Assembly: GCA_017645585.1 (NCBI GenBank)
Contig: JAGCOF010000028.1
Span: 1 to 45,917 of the forward strand
Direction: 5' to 3'
From: Bacteroidales bacterium
Lineage (GTDB): Bacteria; Bacteroidota; Bacteroidia; Bacteroidales; P3
Length of the DNA stretch: 45,917 bases
Below the pieces are notes generated by a model, which did not search any database, was not told the DNA's origin, and was given only the letters and a program-made list of their open reading frames with translations. A program made the position numbers and the translations under genes. Positions 34,508 through 42,562 of the stretch are shown one piece after another. Numbering within the stretch: the first letter of the stretch is position 1; each line of letters starts with the position of its first letter.

Positions 34508-35847
34508 CAGAGACAATCAAGATAAAGAAGGGCCTGGACATACCGCTGGACGGCGCTGCCGAACGGCACATTGTCGACGCCCGCACGATAGAGCGCTACG
34601 CGGTGAAGCCTCCGGATGTGGTGGGCTTCATGCCGCGGTTGCTCGTTGCCGAGGGCGACACGGTCACGGCCGGTCAGCCCCTGGTGGCCGACAAGCACGA
34701 CCCACGCCTCACCCTCCCCTCACCCGTCAGCGGCACCGTGGAGGCCATTGTCCGCGGCGAGAAACGCAAGCTGATGGAGGTGGTGGTGGTAGGTGAAAGG
34801 TTAAAGGTTAAAGGTGAGACAACGCAAGTTTCACCTCTCACCTCTCACCTCTCACCTCAAAGTCCTGTTTGGTGGATGCTCAAAGAGCGCCCCTTCGGCA
34901 CCATCGCCAACCCCGACCATCAGCCCAAGGGCATCTATATCAGCCTGCGCGACACCAACCCGCTGGCGCCGGATTTGGAGTTTGCGTTGCAAGGACGCGA
35001 GCACGAGTTCGAGGCCGGCGTGAAGGCGCTGGAGGCGTTTGCTCCCGTGCACTGCGTGAGGGCCGAGGGCCCCCACCCTGCCGGCAACATCGGCACCATC
35101 GTCGCCGCCCTCGACCCCATCAACAAGGGCGAGTGTGTGTGGACGGTCAACGCGCAGGATGTGGCCAACATCGGCCGCTGGTGCCTCACGGGCGAATACC
35201 GACCCGAGCGCGTCGTGGCCGTCGGCGGCCCTGCAGCCAAAGCACCGCACTACTACCGCCTGCTCTGCGGTGCCTGCCTGCAACGCATCTGCGACACGCA
35301 GCTAATAGATACTAGTTATCCTAGCCTGGCTAGCCCGACTATCCTGACTAGTCCCATTCGTATCATCTCCGGCAGCGTGCTCTCTGGCACACAGATAACT
35401 GCCAACGGCTTCCTGGGCATGTATGACCAGCAGGTGTGCCTCATCGAGGAAGGCGACCAATACGACTTCATGGGCTGGCTGATGCCCGGCTTGAAGAAGT
35501 ACAGCTTCAGCTATACTTTCCTCAGCGGGATGTTGAGGCCGTTCAAGGCTCTTGAGCCCATGATGCCAATAAAGCCCACCTACTCCTTCAACACCAACGT
35601 GCACGGGTCGGTGAGACCGTTCCTGTTTACGGGCTCGTTCGAGCGGGTGTTCCCATTCGACATCTATCCGCTGCAACTCATCAAGGCCTGCATTGTGGGC
35701 GACGTGGAACTGCAGGAGAAATTGGGCATCTACGAGGTTGAGCCGGAAGATTTCGCGTTGTGCGAGTTCATCGACCCCTCGAAGACCGAGATACAGACCA
35801 TCATCCGCGAGGCCCTCGAGGTCCTCAGAAAGGAGGCTACCGCATGA
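34504..35847 (+). CDS. nqrA: Na+-translocating NADH:quinone reductase subunit A
   Basis: The protein has 447 residues. NqrA is the soluble cytoplasmic subunit of the Na+-NQR complex and lies close to the quinone site. The start IKIKKGLDIPLDGAAERHI is typical, and LTLPSPVSGTVEAIVRGEKR is the biotinyl-lipoyl-like fold segment. Two in-frame repeat-word tracts are present: 34791-34859 (7-bp words, residues about 96-119) and 35297-35350 (9-bp words, residues about 265-283). It overlaps aspA and nqrB by four bases each. Confidence 0.95.
   Translation: MTETIKIKKGLDIPLDGAAERHIVDARTIERYAVKPPDVVGFMPRLLVAEGDTVTAGQPLVADKHDPRLTLPSPVSGTVEAIVRGEKRKLMEVVVVGERLKVKGETTQVSPLTSHLSPQSPVWWMLKERPFGTIANPDHQPKGIYISLRDTNPLAPDLEFALQGREHEFEAGVKALEAFAPVHCVRAEGPHPAGNIGTIVAALDPINKGECVWTVNAQDVANIGRWCLTGEYRPERVVAVGGPAAKAPHYYRLLCGACLQRICDTQLIDTSYPSLASPTILTSPIRIISGSVLSGTQITANGFLGMYDQQVCLIEEGDQYDFMGWLMPGLKKYSFSYTFLSGMLRPFKALEPMMPIKPTYSFNTNVHGSVRPFLFTGSFERVFPFDIYPLQLIKACIVGDVELQEKLGIYEVEPEDFALCEFIDPSKTEIQTIIREALEVLRKEATA
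34791..34859 (+). repeat. In-frame paired 7-bp word arrays in nqrA
   Basis: Four units (AGGTGAA, AGGTTAA twice, AGGTGAG) are followed by 13 bases and four units of CACCTCT or CACCTCA. The two halves are complementary, so the mRNA could fold here. Confidence 0.85.
35297..35350 (+). repeat. In-frame 9-bp word array in nqrA
   Basis: Six 9-bp units all end in CTA, for example TAGATACTA, GTTATCCTA, GCCTGGCTA and GCCCGACTA. They encode a Ser/Pro/Thr-rich run. Confidence 0.85.
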
Positions 35848-37007
35848 ACATGAAATGGTTAGAAGATTGGTTTGAGAAGATTGAGCCCAAGGGCAAGTGG
35901 AGTTGGTTGGGAAGCACCTACGAGGCGTTCCACACCTTCGCCTTCACGCCCAAGACAGTGACCAAGAGCGGAAGCCATATCCGCGACGCGGTGGACATGA
36001 AACGATCCATAATCATCGTGGTCATTGCGCTAATGCCCGCCTTGCTGTTCGGCATGTGGAACATCGGCTACCAGCACTATATGTCCGTCGGAACACTTTC
36101 CACTTTCAGCTTTCCACTTTTCACTTGCTTCTGGTTCGGCTTCCTGCGGATGCTGCCACTCATCGTGGTGAGTTATGCCGTGGGCCTGTTCATTGAGTTT
36201 GCTTTCGCCCAGGTACGACACCATGAAGTCAATGAGGGCTTTCTTGCCACAGGTCTGTTGATACCGATGATTGTGCCTGTCACCACACCGCTGTGGCAGC
36301 TGGCGCTGGCCGTGGCCTTCGCCGTTATTATCGGCAAGGAAGTCTTCGGTGGCAGCGGAATGAACTTCCTCAACCCCGCCTTGGTGGCGCGCGCCGTCCT
36401 CTTCTTCGCCTACCCCACCCACATGAGTGGCGACAAGGTGTGGATTGCCGCCGACCTCTGGGGCAGCGACGCCATCGCCGGCGCCACACCCATGGGCGAT
36501 CTGGCCGCAGGCATGCGCCCATCGGCTTCAGCATTGGATATGCTTATCGGCACCATCCCCGGCAGCACCTGCGAAACTTCGTTTATTGCCATCGCACTTG
36601 GTGCAATACTCTTACTAATGACCGGCATCGCCTCATGGCGCATCATGCTGAGCGTGTTCCTCGGCGGCGGCGCGATGGGTCTACTTTTCAATTTACTTTA
36701 CACTATCAACTTTCCACTTTCGACTTATCTAGAGTTGACGTTCTACTATCATTTCCTGATGGGCGGCTTCGCCTTCGGCGCGGTCTTCATGGCCACCGAC
36801 CCCGTCACCGCCGCTCAGACCAACACCGGCAAGTGGATATACGGCCTGCTGATAGGCGCCTTCGCCGTGCTGCTGCGCGTCTGCAACCCCGCCTACCCCG
36901 AGGGCATGATGCTCAGCATCCTCTTCATGAACTGCATGGCCCCGCTGATTGACCACTGCGTGGTGGCCCGTAACATCAAGATGAGAGAAAGGAGGGCCGT
37001 GAAATGA
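35844..37007 (+). CDS. nqrB: Na+-NQR subunit B
   Basis: The ATG at 35844 overlaps the nqrA stop and is preceded by AGGAGG at 35830-35835, so this start is well supported; 387 residues. NqrB is a membrane subunit with a covalently bound FMN. The attachment threonine is Thr215 in AGATPMGD. About ten membrane helices are visible. Two Phe/Ser/Thr-rich stretches, at 36092-36128 and 36681-36730, are made of CTTTCCA-like words and lie in loops or helix ends. Confidence 0.95.
   Translation: MNMKWLEDWFEKIEPKGKWSWLGSTYEAFHTFAFTPKTVTKSGSHIRDAVDMKRSIIIVVIALMPALLFGMWNIGYQHYMSVGTLSTFSFPLFTCFWFGFLRMLPLIVVSYAVGLFIEFAFAQVRHHEVNEGFLATGLLIPMIVPVTTPLWQLALAVAFAVIIGKEVFGGSGMNFLNPALVARAVLFFAYPTHMSGDKVWIAADLWGSDAIAGATPMGDLAAGMRPSASALDMLIGTIPGSTCETSFIAIALGAILLLMTGIASWRIMLSVFLGGGAMGLLFNLLYTINFPLSTYLELTFYYHFLMGGFAFGAVFMATDPVTAAQTNTGKWIYGLLIGAFAVLLRVCNPAYPEGMMLSILFMNCMAPLIDHCVVARNIKMRERRAVK
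36092..36128 (+). repeat. In-frame 7-bp word array in nqrB
   Basis: Words ACTTTCC, ACTTTCA, GCTTTCC and ACTTTTC in 7-bp register encode TLSTFSFPLFT. A similar but looser tract is at 36681-36730. Confidence 0.7.
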
Positions 37008-37627
37008 AAAAGACCTTCAGCAACACCTATATCTTCATCTACTCGGCGGTGCTCGTCGTGGTGGCAGCCTTGATACTCACGGTTGTCAGCGTGAGCCTCA
37101 AACCCCTGCAGACCAAGAACCAGCAGGCCGAGCAGAAGCAGATGATACTGAAGACCATCGGCGTCGACGCCACACGCGACAACGCCGCGGAGCTCTACGC
37201 CAAGCATATCACCGAAGCCGACGGCTACTACACCTTCGACGGCGGCGTCATCATCCCCCTGAAAGGCACCGGCCTCTGGGGGCCCATCTGGGGCTATCTG
37301 GCGCTGGACGAGAGTAGCACCGTCGTCGGTGCCGTCTTTGACCACAAGGGTGAGACCCCTGGCCTCGGCGGCGAGATTGCCACCGACAAGTTCGCCCAGC
37401 GCTTCATCGGCAAGAAGATGGACACCCAAGCTATCCACCTGGCCAAGAACGCCGACCACAGCAACCCCTACGAGGTGGACGCCATCAGCGGCGGCACCAT
37501 GACCAGCAACGGTGTCACCGCCATGTTGGCCAAAGCCTTCGAGGACTACAAAGGATTATCTAGTAACTCTAGAATATCTAGTTCATCTAGAGATACTAGC
37601 AATACCAGAGAGGAGGTCCAACTATGA
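37004..37627 (+). CDS. nqrC: Na+-NQR subunit C
   Basis: The protein has 207 residues with one N-terminal membrane helix. NqrC carries a covalent FMN on a threonine; here Thr165 in SGGTMTSNGV fits the (S)GxTxT pattern. It overlaps nqrB and nqrD by four bases each. The C-terminal 20 residues (about 184-203, SSNSRISSSSRDTSNTR) come from a 9-bp word array and look like an added tail. Confidence 0.95.
   Translation: MKKTFSNTYIFIYSAVLVVVAALILTVVSVSLKPLQTKNQQAEQKQMILKTIGVDATRDNAAELYAKHITEADGYYTFDGGVIIPLKGTGLWGPIWGYLALDESSTVVGAVFDHKGETPGLGGEIATDKFAQRFIGKKMDTQAIHLAKNADHSNPYEVDAISGGTMTSNGVTAMLAKAFEDYKGLSSNSRISSSSRDTSNTREEVQL
37554..37607 (+). repeat. In-frame 9-bp word array at the nqrC end
   Basis: Six 9-bp units, nearly all of the form GnnnnnCTA (GATTATCTA, GTAACTCTA, GAATATCTA, GTTCATCTA, GAGATACTA, GCAATACCA). 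It has the same length and style as the array in nqrA. Confidence 0.85.
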
Positions 37628-38241
37628 AAAACTTTGACCTCATAAAACTCCCCTTCAGCAAGAACAACCCCATACTGGTGCAGGTGCTGGGCGTATGCTC
37701 TTGCCTGGCGGTGACGGCGCAGCTCAAGCCCGCTGTGGTGATGGCCCTGAGCGTCACCGTCGTGGTGACGCTGGCCAACCTCATCGTATCGCTGCTGCGC
37801 AACACCATCCCGCCGCGCATCCGCATCATCGTGCAGCTCGTCGTCGTCTCCACCCTCGTGGTGCTCGTCGACCAGGTGCTGAAAGCCTACGTCTACGACG
37901 TCAGCAAGCAGCTCTCGGTCTTCGTGGGCCTCATCATCACCAACTGCATCGTCATGGGCCGTCTCGAGGCTTTCGCCATGGTGCAGAAACCATGGGCGAG
38001 CTTCCTCGACGGACTCGGCAACGGACTCGGCTACAGCGTCATCCTTATAGTCCTCGGCTTCGTCCGCGAACTCTTCGGCAGCGGCACCCTCTGGGGCTAC
38101 CCCGTCATGGAGAAGCTCGGCCTCTACAGCATTGGCTACGAGAACAACGGCCTGATGATCATGCCCCCCATGGCCCTCATCCTTGTCGGCCTCATCATCT
38201 GGGCACATAGAAGTAAAAACAAAGACCTTTGCGAGCAATGA
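37624..38241 (+). CDS. nqrD: Na+-NQR subunit D
   Basis: The protein has 205 residues with six membrane helices. NqrD pairs with NqrE and they share an iron site within the membrane, held by cysteines such as that in GVCSCLAVTAQL (near residue 25) and that in TNCIVMGRLEAF. It overlaps nqrC, and its stop overlaps the start of the following thioredoxin-like gene rather than nqrE, which is displaced 2.8 kb. Confidence 0.95.
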   Translation: MKNFDLIKLPFSKNNPILVQVLGVCSCLAVTAQLKPAVVMALSVTVVVTLANLIVSLLRNTIPPRIRIIVQLVVVSTLVVLVDQVLKAYVYDVSKQLSVFVGLIITNCIVMGRLEAFAMVQKPWASFLDGLGNGLGYSVILIVLGFVRELFGSGTLWGYPVMEKLGLYSIGYENNGLMIMPPMALILVGLIIWAHRSKNKDLCEQ

Positions 38242-39515
38242 AACAGTCCAAAAACATATTCTGCCTTCTTCGATCCTTCTATGATCCTTCGGCGATCCTT
38301 CGGCGAACACCACTCCTCGCATTTCTCGTGGTGAGCACCTTCACCGTCCACGCCCAAAACGGTGACGAGGCCAGAAGTGTCATCCGCCTCTCGCGTGATA
38401 AATGCCAGTCCATCGAGAGCGGGCATTATGTGGTGGAGTGGAAGCAGAAGTTCATGTCGGGCAACGATACAAGCTTCACACGCCAGACCTGCGATTTCCG
38501 CAAAGCACCGGCAGACACCATCTTCGGTATGCACTTTGCCATGCATGAGGTGTGGCCCGATGATGGCGAGACTTCCCACGCTCTGTACACGGGCGACGAA
38601 TTAGTGTATTCCTACGACGACAGCACAGGCACCGTCATGTCCTGTAGCCAATGGACCGACAAGATAATCCGCATCTGCCACAACTTTCAGTTCTACAACG
38701 CATTGACCAACCCGAGTTGCTATCCGCTGCCGAAAGAGGAGCAACTCGCCGACAGTGCCTACACTTTCACTCTCACGGAAACCATGCTCGGCAAGAGGCC
38801 GTGCTACCTTGTGGACATGCTGCAGGTGCCAAACGAGGAGGTGATGGGCATGCGCTTCATCCGCTATGAAGTGCGCCTGTGGATTGACAAGCAGGATTAC
38901 CTTCCCATGCGCTACACAATAGCATACGACGCTGTGCAGGGCCGCGACACGCTATGTCAGTTTGATGACTGCCTGCTGGTGGATTTCAGTCCGGATGTGG
39001 ACAGCGCCAACTTGACCATTCAGTCGTTCCCCAGCAAGGTGGCGCTGATTGACTACACACCGGATGAGCCTACGGAACCGCTGGCCGAGGGGACGCTGGC
39101 ACCCGAGTGGTCACTGCCCTCGCTGACGGGCGATACCGTGCGCCTTGCCGACCTTCGGGGCATAGTGGTGCTGCTCGACTTCTTCTACAAAAGCTGTGCC
39201 CCCTGTTGCGCCGCGTTGCCAGGGCTGCAAAGCCTGCACGAAAAGTACAAAGACCGCGGCTTCGTGATGATTGGCATCGACCCCTACGACGACCCCGAGA
39301 AGGCAGCGATGGCCGACTTCCTTGCCAAGCGCGACATCACCTACACGGTGCTCTTCTCCGACCGCGACCTGCCGGCAGCCTACCATGTACGAGCCTTCCC
39401 CACCCTATTCTTCATCGACCGCGATGGCAAGATTGCCAAAGTGCAACGAGGCTACCTCAAAACTCTCGAGGAATCCGTCGAAGAACAACTACAAAAAATG
39501 CTTCAATCCAAATAA
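38238..39515 (+). CDS. TlpA-like secreted thiol-disulfide protein inside the nqr operon
   Basis: The start at 38238 overlaps the nqrD stop (ATGA), giving 425 residues. The hydrophobic signal segment LLAFLVVSTFTVHAQ is preceded by an unusually long N-region (residues 12-23) made from three 11-bp repeats of GATCCTTC at 38272, 38283 and 38294. The first 270 residues are a beta-rich domain. The end is a thioredoxin fold with CAPC at Cys320 and Cys323 and a cis-Pro FPTLFF. It is not a usual nqr gene, so it is cargo, yet it is translationally coupled to nqrD. Confidence 0.88.
   Translation: MKQSKNIFCLLRSFYDPSAILRRTPLLAFLVVSTFTVHAQNGDEARSVIRLSRDKCQSIESGHYVVEWKQKFMSGNDTSFTRQTCDFRKAPADTIFGMHFAMHEVWPDDGETSHALYTGDELVYSYDDSTGTVMSCSQWTDKIIRICHNFQFYNALTNPSCYPLPKEEQLADSAYTFTLTETMLGKRPCYLVDMLQVPNEEVMGMRFIRYEVRLWIDKQDYLPMRYTIAYDAVQGRDTLCQFDDCLLVDFSPDVDSANLTIQSFPSKVALIDYTPDEPTEPLAEGTLAPEWSLPSLTGDTVRLADLRGIVVLLDFFYKSCAPCCAALPGLQSLHEKYKDRGFVMIGIDPYDDPEKAAMADFLAKRDITYTVLFSDRDLPAAYHVRAFPTLFFIDRDGKIAKVQRGYLKTLEESVEEQLQKMLQSK
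38272..38304 (+). repeat. Three 11-bp repeats in a signal-peptide region
   Basis: GATCCTTCTAT, GATCCTTCGGC, GATCCTTCGGC in exact 11-bp steps; 33 bp, hence in frame. Confidence 0.85.
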
Positions 39516-39526
39516 CCGCCACACTA

Positions 39527-39602
39527 ACGCATTAACACATTCACGCATTATAGATTATGTACTACATTAACATATTCATCAAGTTGATATTCGTCGACAA
39601 CA
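39527..39602 (+). pseudogene. nqrE 5'-end fragment (duplicate stub) with leader
   Basis: These 76 bp match 41006-41081 with two mismatches. They contain 30 bp of leader, an ATG at 39557 and 15 nqrE codons with two amino-acid changes (Asp to Tyr, Ser to Leu). After 39602 the match stops, and the frame runs into unrelated sequence to a stop at 39667. The stub sits where nqrE would begin if the ATPase gene had not been inserted. Confidence 0.9.
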
Positions 39603-39656
39603 CAAACAATATGCTGTCACAAACTATGAGCACATCAGTATACACTCGTACCATTC

Positions 39657-39690
39657 ATAATGGATAAAAAGAAGAAATTTTATCCATTAT
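39657..39690. promoter_or_regulatory. 13-bp inverted repeat upstream of the ATPase promoter
   Basis: ATAATGGATAAAA at 39657-39669 and TTTTATCCATTAT at 39678-39690 are perfect inverted repeats with an 8-base loop. They end three bases before the -33 box of the ATPase promoter. This fits an operator, or a terminator for upstream transcription; the sequence alone does not decide. Confidence 0.6.
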
Positions 39691-39693
39691 ACA

Positions 39694-39724
39694 TTGTCGA
39701 AATGAATAAAAATCGTATATTTGC
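39694..39724 (+). promoter_or_regulatory. Promoter of the ATPase gene
   Basis: TTG at 39694-39696, 19 bp, then TATATTTGC at 39716-39724. Both boxes fit, so the inserted ATPase has its own promoter. Confidence 0.75.
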
Positions 39725-39742
39725 AGTCAAAGTATTATCGCC

Positions 39743-40984
39743 ATGAAGAATGTAATATTGACACAACGCGCTGAACGAGACACTATTGTGTCTCGTCCAT
39801 ACATCGACCGCAAGACGAAATATCAGACTGCTGAGATACTGAAGAGTCCTCTGATAAAGCTGATTACCGGGCCGCGCAGGGCTGGAAAATCGGTGTTTGC
39901 ATTGCTTATGCTCAAAAACCACAATTTTGCCTATCTCAATTTCGACGACAAACAACTGCTCGAAAAATGGGATGACGAACTTGTGGAAAAAACACTCGAA
40001 GAAGTATATCCGAGCTATGAATACTTGATGCTTGATGAGGTGCAGAACTTACCGGGCTGGGATTTATGGGTAAGCAAACTGTACCGCAACGGCAAGAATA
40101 TTGTCATCACAGGCAGTAACGCCAACATGCTGTCGAGCGAGATGGCCACAGTACTCACTGGCCGATATCTGCAAATCGAGATGTTGCCTTTCAGCTTGGC
40201 CGAAGTGCTGGCAACAAACAAAATCGACATAGCCTCCATCGAAAAAGAGCAGCAAACTCGTGCAAACCTTCTCGTGGATGACTATCTACGCAACGGAGGA
40301 TTCCCAGAATCGGTGTTGGCTCGCGGCATCACAAAGAACTACCTCTCTACACTCTTCGACTCCATTCTACTGAAAGATGTGGCCCAAAGACACCACATCA
40401 GAAAAACCACCGACCTTTACAGCCTGGCCACCTATCTGCTTTCCAACTTTTGCAATCCTTTTTCGGCCAACGACCTCGCCGAGGAGTTGAACATTGCAAG
40501 TGTCACCACAACAAAAAAGTACTGCGACTACCTCAACGAGCCGTACCTCTTCTTCTTTTTGCCACGATTCAACAACAAACTGAAACTGATGGCCAAAGCT
40601 GACCGCAAAGCCTACATTGTCGACAACGGCTTCGTCCAATCGTCAGCATTCAATCTGAGCGACAACCTGGGTCGTCTGTTGGAGAACCAAGTGTTTGTGG
40701 AGCTGCTGCGGAAGGGGTATGTGCCTGGGCAGACACTGTTTTACTATCGTTCTCGCAACAACCGCGAAGTCGACTTCGTCACCCGGAAAGGGCCAAAAGT
40801 CGAACGTCTGATACAAGTGTCGTACAGTCTCGATTCGGCAAAAACTCGCAAACGTGAAATAAGCGCCCTTGTCGAGTGTGGTGACGAGTTGAAATGCGAC
40901 GACCTGAGTATTGTGACCTTCTCTGAGAAAGAAACGTTAACCGACCCCATCCCCATTACGGTCATCCCTATTACCGAATTATGA
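39743..40984 (+). CDS. AAA+ ATPase with DUF4143 domain (inserted cargo)
   Basis: The protein has 413 residues. Walker A GPRRAGKS is at 43-50 and Walker B LMLDEVQN at 95-102; GSNANML (sensor) follows. The C-terminal part, including NNREVDFVTRKG with a D-x-V nuclease-like strand, is DUF4143. These stand-alone ATPases are abundant in Bacteroidota; their function is not established. The gene lies between the two nqrE 5' ends, so it is the cargo of that insertion. It has its own promoter and probably reads through into nqrE. Confidence 0.88.
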   Translation: MKNVILTQRAERDTIVSRPYIDRKTKYQTAEILKSPLIKLITGPRRAGKSVFALLMLKNHNFAYLNFDDKQLLEKWDDELVEKTLEEVYPSYEYLMLDEVQNLPGWDLWVSKLYRNGKNIVITGSNANMLSSEMATVLTGRYLQIEMLPFSLAEVLATNKIDIASIEKEQQTRANLLVDDYLRNGGFPESVLARGITKNYLSTLFDSILLKDVAQRHHIRKTTDLYSLATYLLSNFCNPFSANDLAEELNIASVTTTKKYCDYLNEPYLFFFLPRFNNKLKLMAKADRKAYIVDNGFVQSSAFNLSDNLGRLLENQVFVELLRKGYVPGQTLFYYRSRNNREVDFVTRKGPKVERLIQVSYSLDSAKTRKREISALVECGDELKCDDLSIVTFSEKETLTDPIPITVIPITEL

Positions 40985-41005
40985 TAATAACACACTAACA
41001 CATTC

Positions 41006-41081
41006 ACGCATTAACACATTCACGCATTATAGATTATGGACTACATTAACATATTCATCAAGTCGATATTCGTCGACAACA
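41006..41081 (+). repeat. Direct repeat, nqrE 5' end, intact copy
   Basis: This is the partner of 39527-39602. The leader part belongs to an 8-bp word array at 40989-41028 (AACACACT, AACACATT, CACGCATT, AACACATT, CACGCATT) that ends 7 bp before the nqrE ATG. Confidence 0.9.
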
Positions 41082-41650
41082 TGATCTTCGCCTTCTTCCT
41101 CGGCATGTGCTCCTACTTAGCCGTGAGCAAGACGGTGAAGACCTCGGCGGGCCTCGGCATCGCGGTCACCTTTGTGCTGCTTATCACCGTGCCCATCAAC
41201 TACCTGCTGAACAAATACTTCCTCGCCGAAGGTGCATTGGCATGGATTTCGCCCTCGCTGGCCGAGGTGGACCTCAGCTTCCTGAGCCTCATCATGTTCA
41301 TCGCCGTCATTGCGGCCATCGTGCAGATGGTGGAGATGATTGTGGAGAAGTTCAGCCCCGCGCTCTACAACTCACTGGGCATCTTCCTTCCGCTCATCGC
41401 CGTCAACTGCGCCGTCATGTCGGGCTCGCTCTTCATGCAGGAGCGCGGCTACGCCAATATCGGCGAGGCGACGGTCTTCGCCCTCGGCAGCGGCATCGGC
41501 TGGTTCCTGGCCATCGTGGCCATCGCCGCCATAAGGGAAAAACTGCGCTACAGCCACATCCCCCCGGCCCTGCGCGGCGTGGGCATCACCTTCATCATCA
41601 CCGGCCTCATGGGCCTGGCATTCATGTCATTTATGGGCTTCAAGTTATAA
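41036..41650 (+). CDS. nqrE: Na+-NQR subunit E
   Basis: The protein has 204 residues with six membrane helices and is the partner of NqrD. The cysteine of [12 protein letters not shown] and that of [11 protein letters not shown] fit the iron-binding positions. The start [15 protein letters not shown] aligns with the stub at 39557. It is separated from nqrD by the thioredoxin-like and ATPase genes, so its expression may depend on read-through or on the ATPase promoter. Confidence 0.95.
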   Translation: MDYINIFIKSIFVDNMIFAFFLGMCSYLAVSKTVKTSAGLGIAVTFVLLITVPINYLLNKYFLAEGALAWISPSLAEVDLSFLSLIMFIAVIAAIVQMVEMIVEKFSPALYNSLGIFLPLIAVNCAVMSGSLFMQERGYANIGEATVFALGSGIGWFLAIVAIAAIREKLRYSHIPPALRGVGITFIITGLMGLAFMSFMGFKL

Positions 41651-41680
41651 TTGAAAATTGAGAAGGGAACCGGCGAAATA

Positions 41681-42526
41681 ATGAACACGGAAACAATAAA
41701 CATGGAGAACACTACCGAACAGAAACTCTGCAAGACAACCTTCAAGGTGAGGGAAATGGACTGCCCGAGCGAGGAGAATATCATCCGGATGAAACTCGGC
41801 GAACTGGGGAGGGCTGTGGTCGCGCTCGATTTCGACTTGCGCCGCCGCACACTTGCCATTACTCACGAGGCTGACGCACTCGACGCCATCAAGGCCACGA
41901 TGGGCGGCCTCGGCATGGGTGCCAAGATGACCTCGACAGGCGATGCCGCCGATGCCCCGGCTGCCGACGGCGACGAGCGTCAGCGCAAGGTGCTGGTGAG
42001 AGTGCTGTCGGTGAACGCGGCGTTCTTCGTGTTCGAGATGGCCGTGGGACTTGTGAGCCGCTCGATGGGCTTGGTGGCCGACAGCCTCGACATGCTGGCC
42101 GACGCGTCGGTGTACGGCATGAGCCTGATGGTGGTCGGTGCCGCCGTCGCCAGCAAGAAGCGGGTGGCGCTGTGGAGCGGCATCCTGCAGACGCTGCTGG
42201 CCGTGGTGGGCCTGGTCGAGGTGGTGCGCCGCTTCCTCTCGCCCGAACTGCCGCCGGAATTCTCGGCCATGATTTGGATGTCGGCCCTCGCGCTGCTGGC
42301 CAACGCCTACTGCCTCTGGCAGCTGGAACGCAGCAAGAGCAACGACGCCCACATGCGGGCAAGCGTCATCTTCTCGGCAAACGACGTGATAATAAACCTC
42401 GGCGTGATACTTTCGGGCGTGGCCGTATGGTATTTCGAGAGCCGCCTGCCCGACCTCATCATCGGCACCATCGTGTTCGCCATCGTCATCCGCGGCGCGA
42501 TACGGATACTGAAACTGTCGAAATAA
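41681..42526 (+). CDS. Cation transporter of the CDF-like type with N-terminal HMA-like domain
   Basis: The start at 41681 gives 281 residues; an alternative is 41702. The first 75 residues, with CKTTFKVREMDCPSEENIIRM, resemble a heavy-metal-associated domain whose second metal Cys is Ser-Glu instead (MDCPSEE). Helices follow, with ADSLDMLADASVYG near 135 and NDVIINLGVILSG near 237, matching the Asp-rich metal sites of cation diffusion facilitators. It is likely a divalent-metal exporter. It sits between nqrE and nqrF, which are normally adjacent, so it is cargo in the operon. Confidence 0.82.
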   Translation: MNTETINMENTTEQKLCKTTFKVREMDCPSEENIIRMKLGELGRAVVALDFDLRRRTLAITHEADALDAIKATMGGLGMGAKMTSTGDAADAPAADGDERQRKVLVRVLSVNAAFFVFEMAVGLVSRSMGLVADSLDMLADASVYGMSLMVVGAAVASKKRVALWSGILQTLLAVVGLVEVVRRFLSPELPPEFSAMIWMSALALLANAYCLWQLERSKSNDAHMRASVIFSANDVIINLGVILSGVAVWYFESRLPDLIIGTIVFAIVIRGAIRILKLSK

Positions 42527-42562
42527 CACCATTGCCATATTAAAATTGAAATTCAAAGACCC

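Noticed and set aside
39557-39667. 36-residue peptide from the nqrE stub
   Set aside because: It may be translated, but is best explained as a leftover of nqrE.
41648-42562. Gene-end duplication around the metal transporter
   Set aside because: Both borders have AAAATTGA-like sequence, but the match is too short and simple to call a duplicated nqrF or nqrE end.
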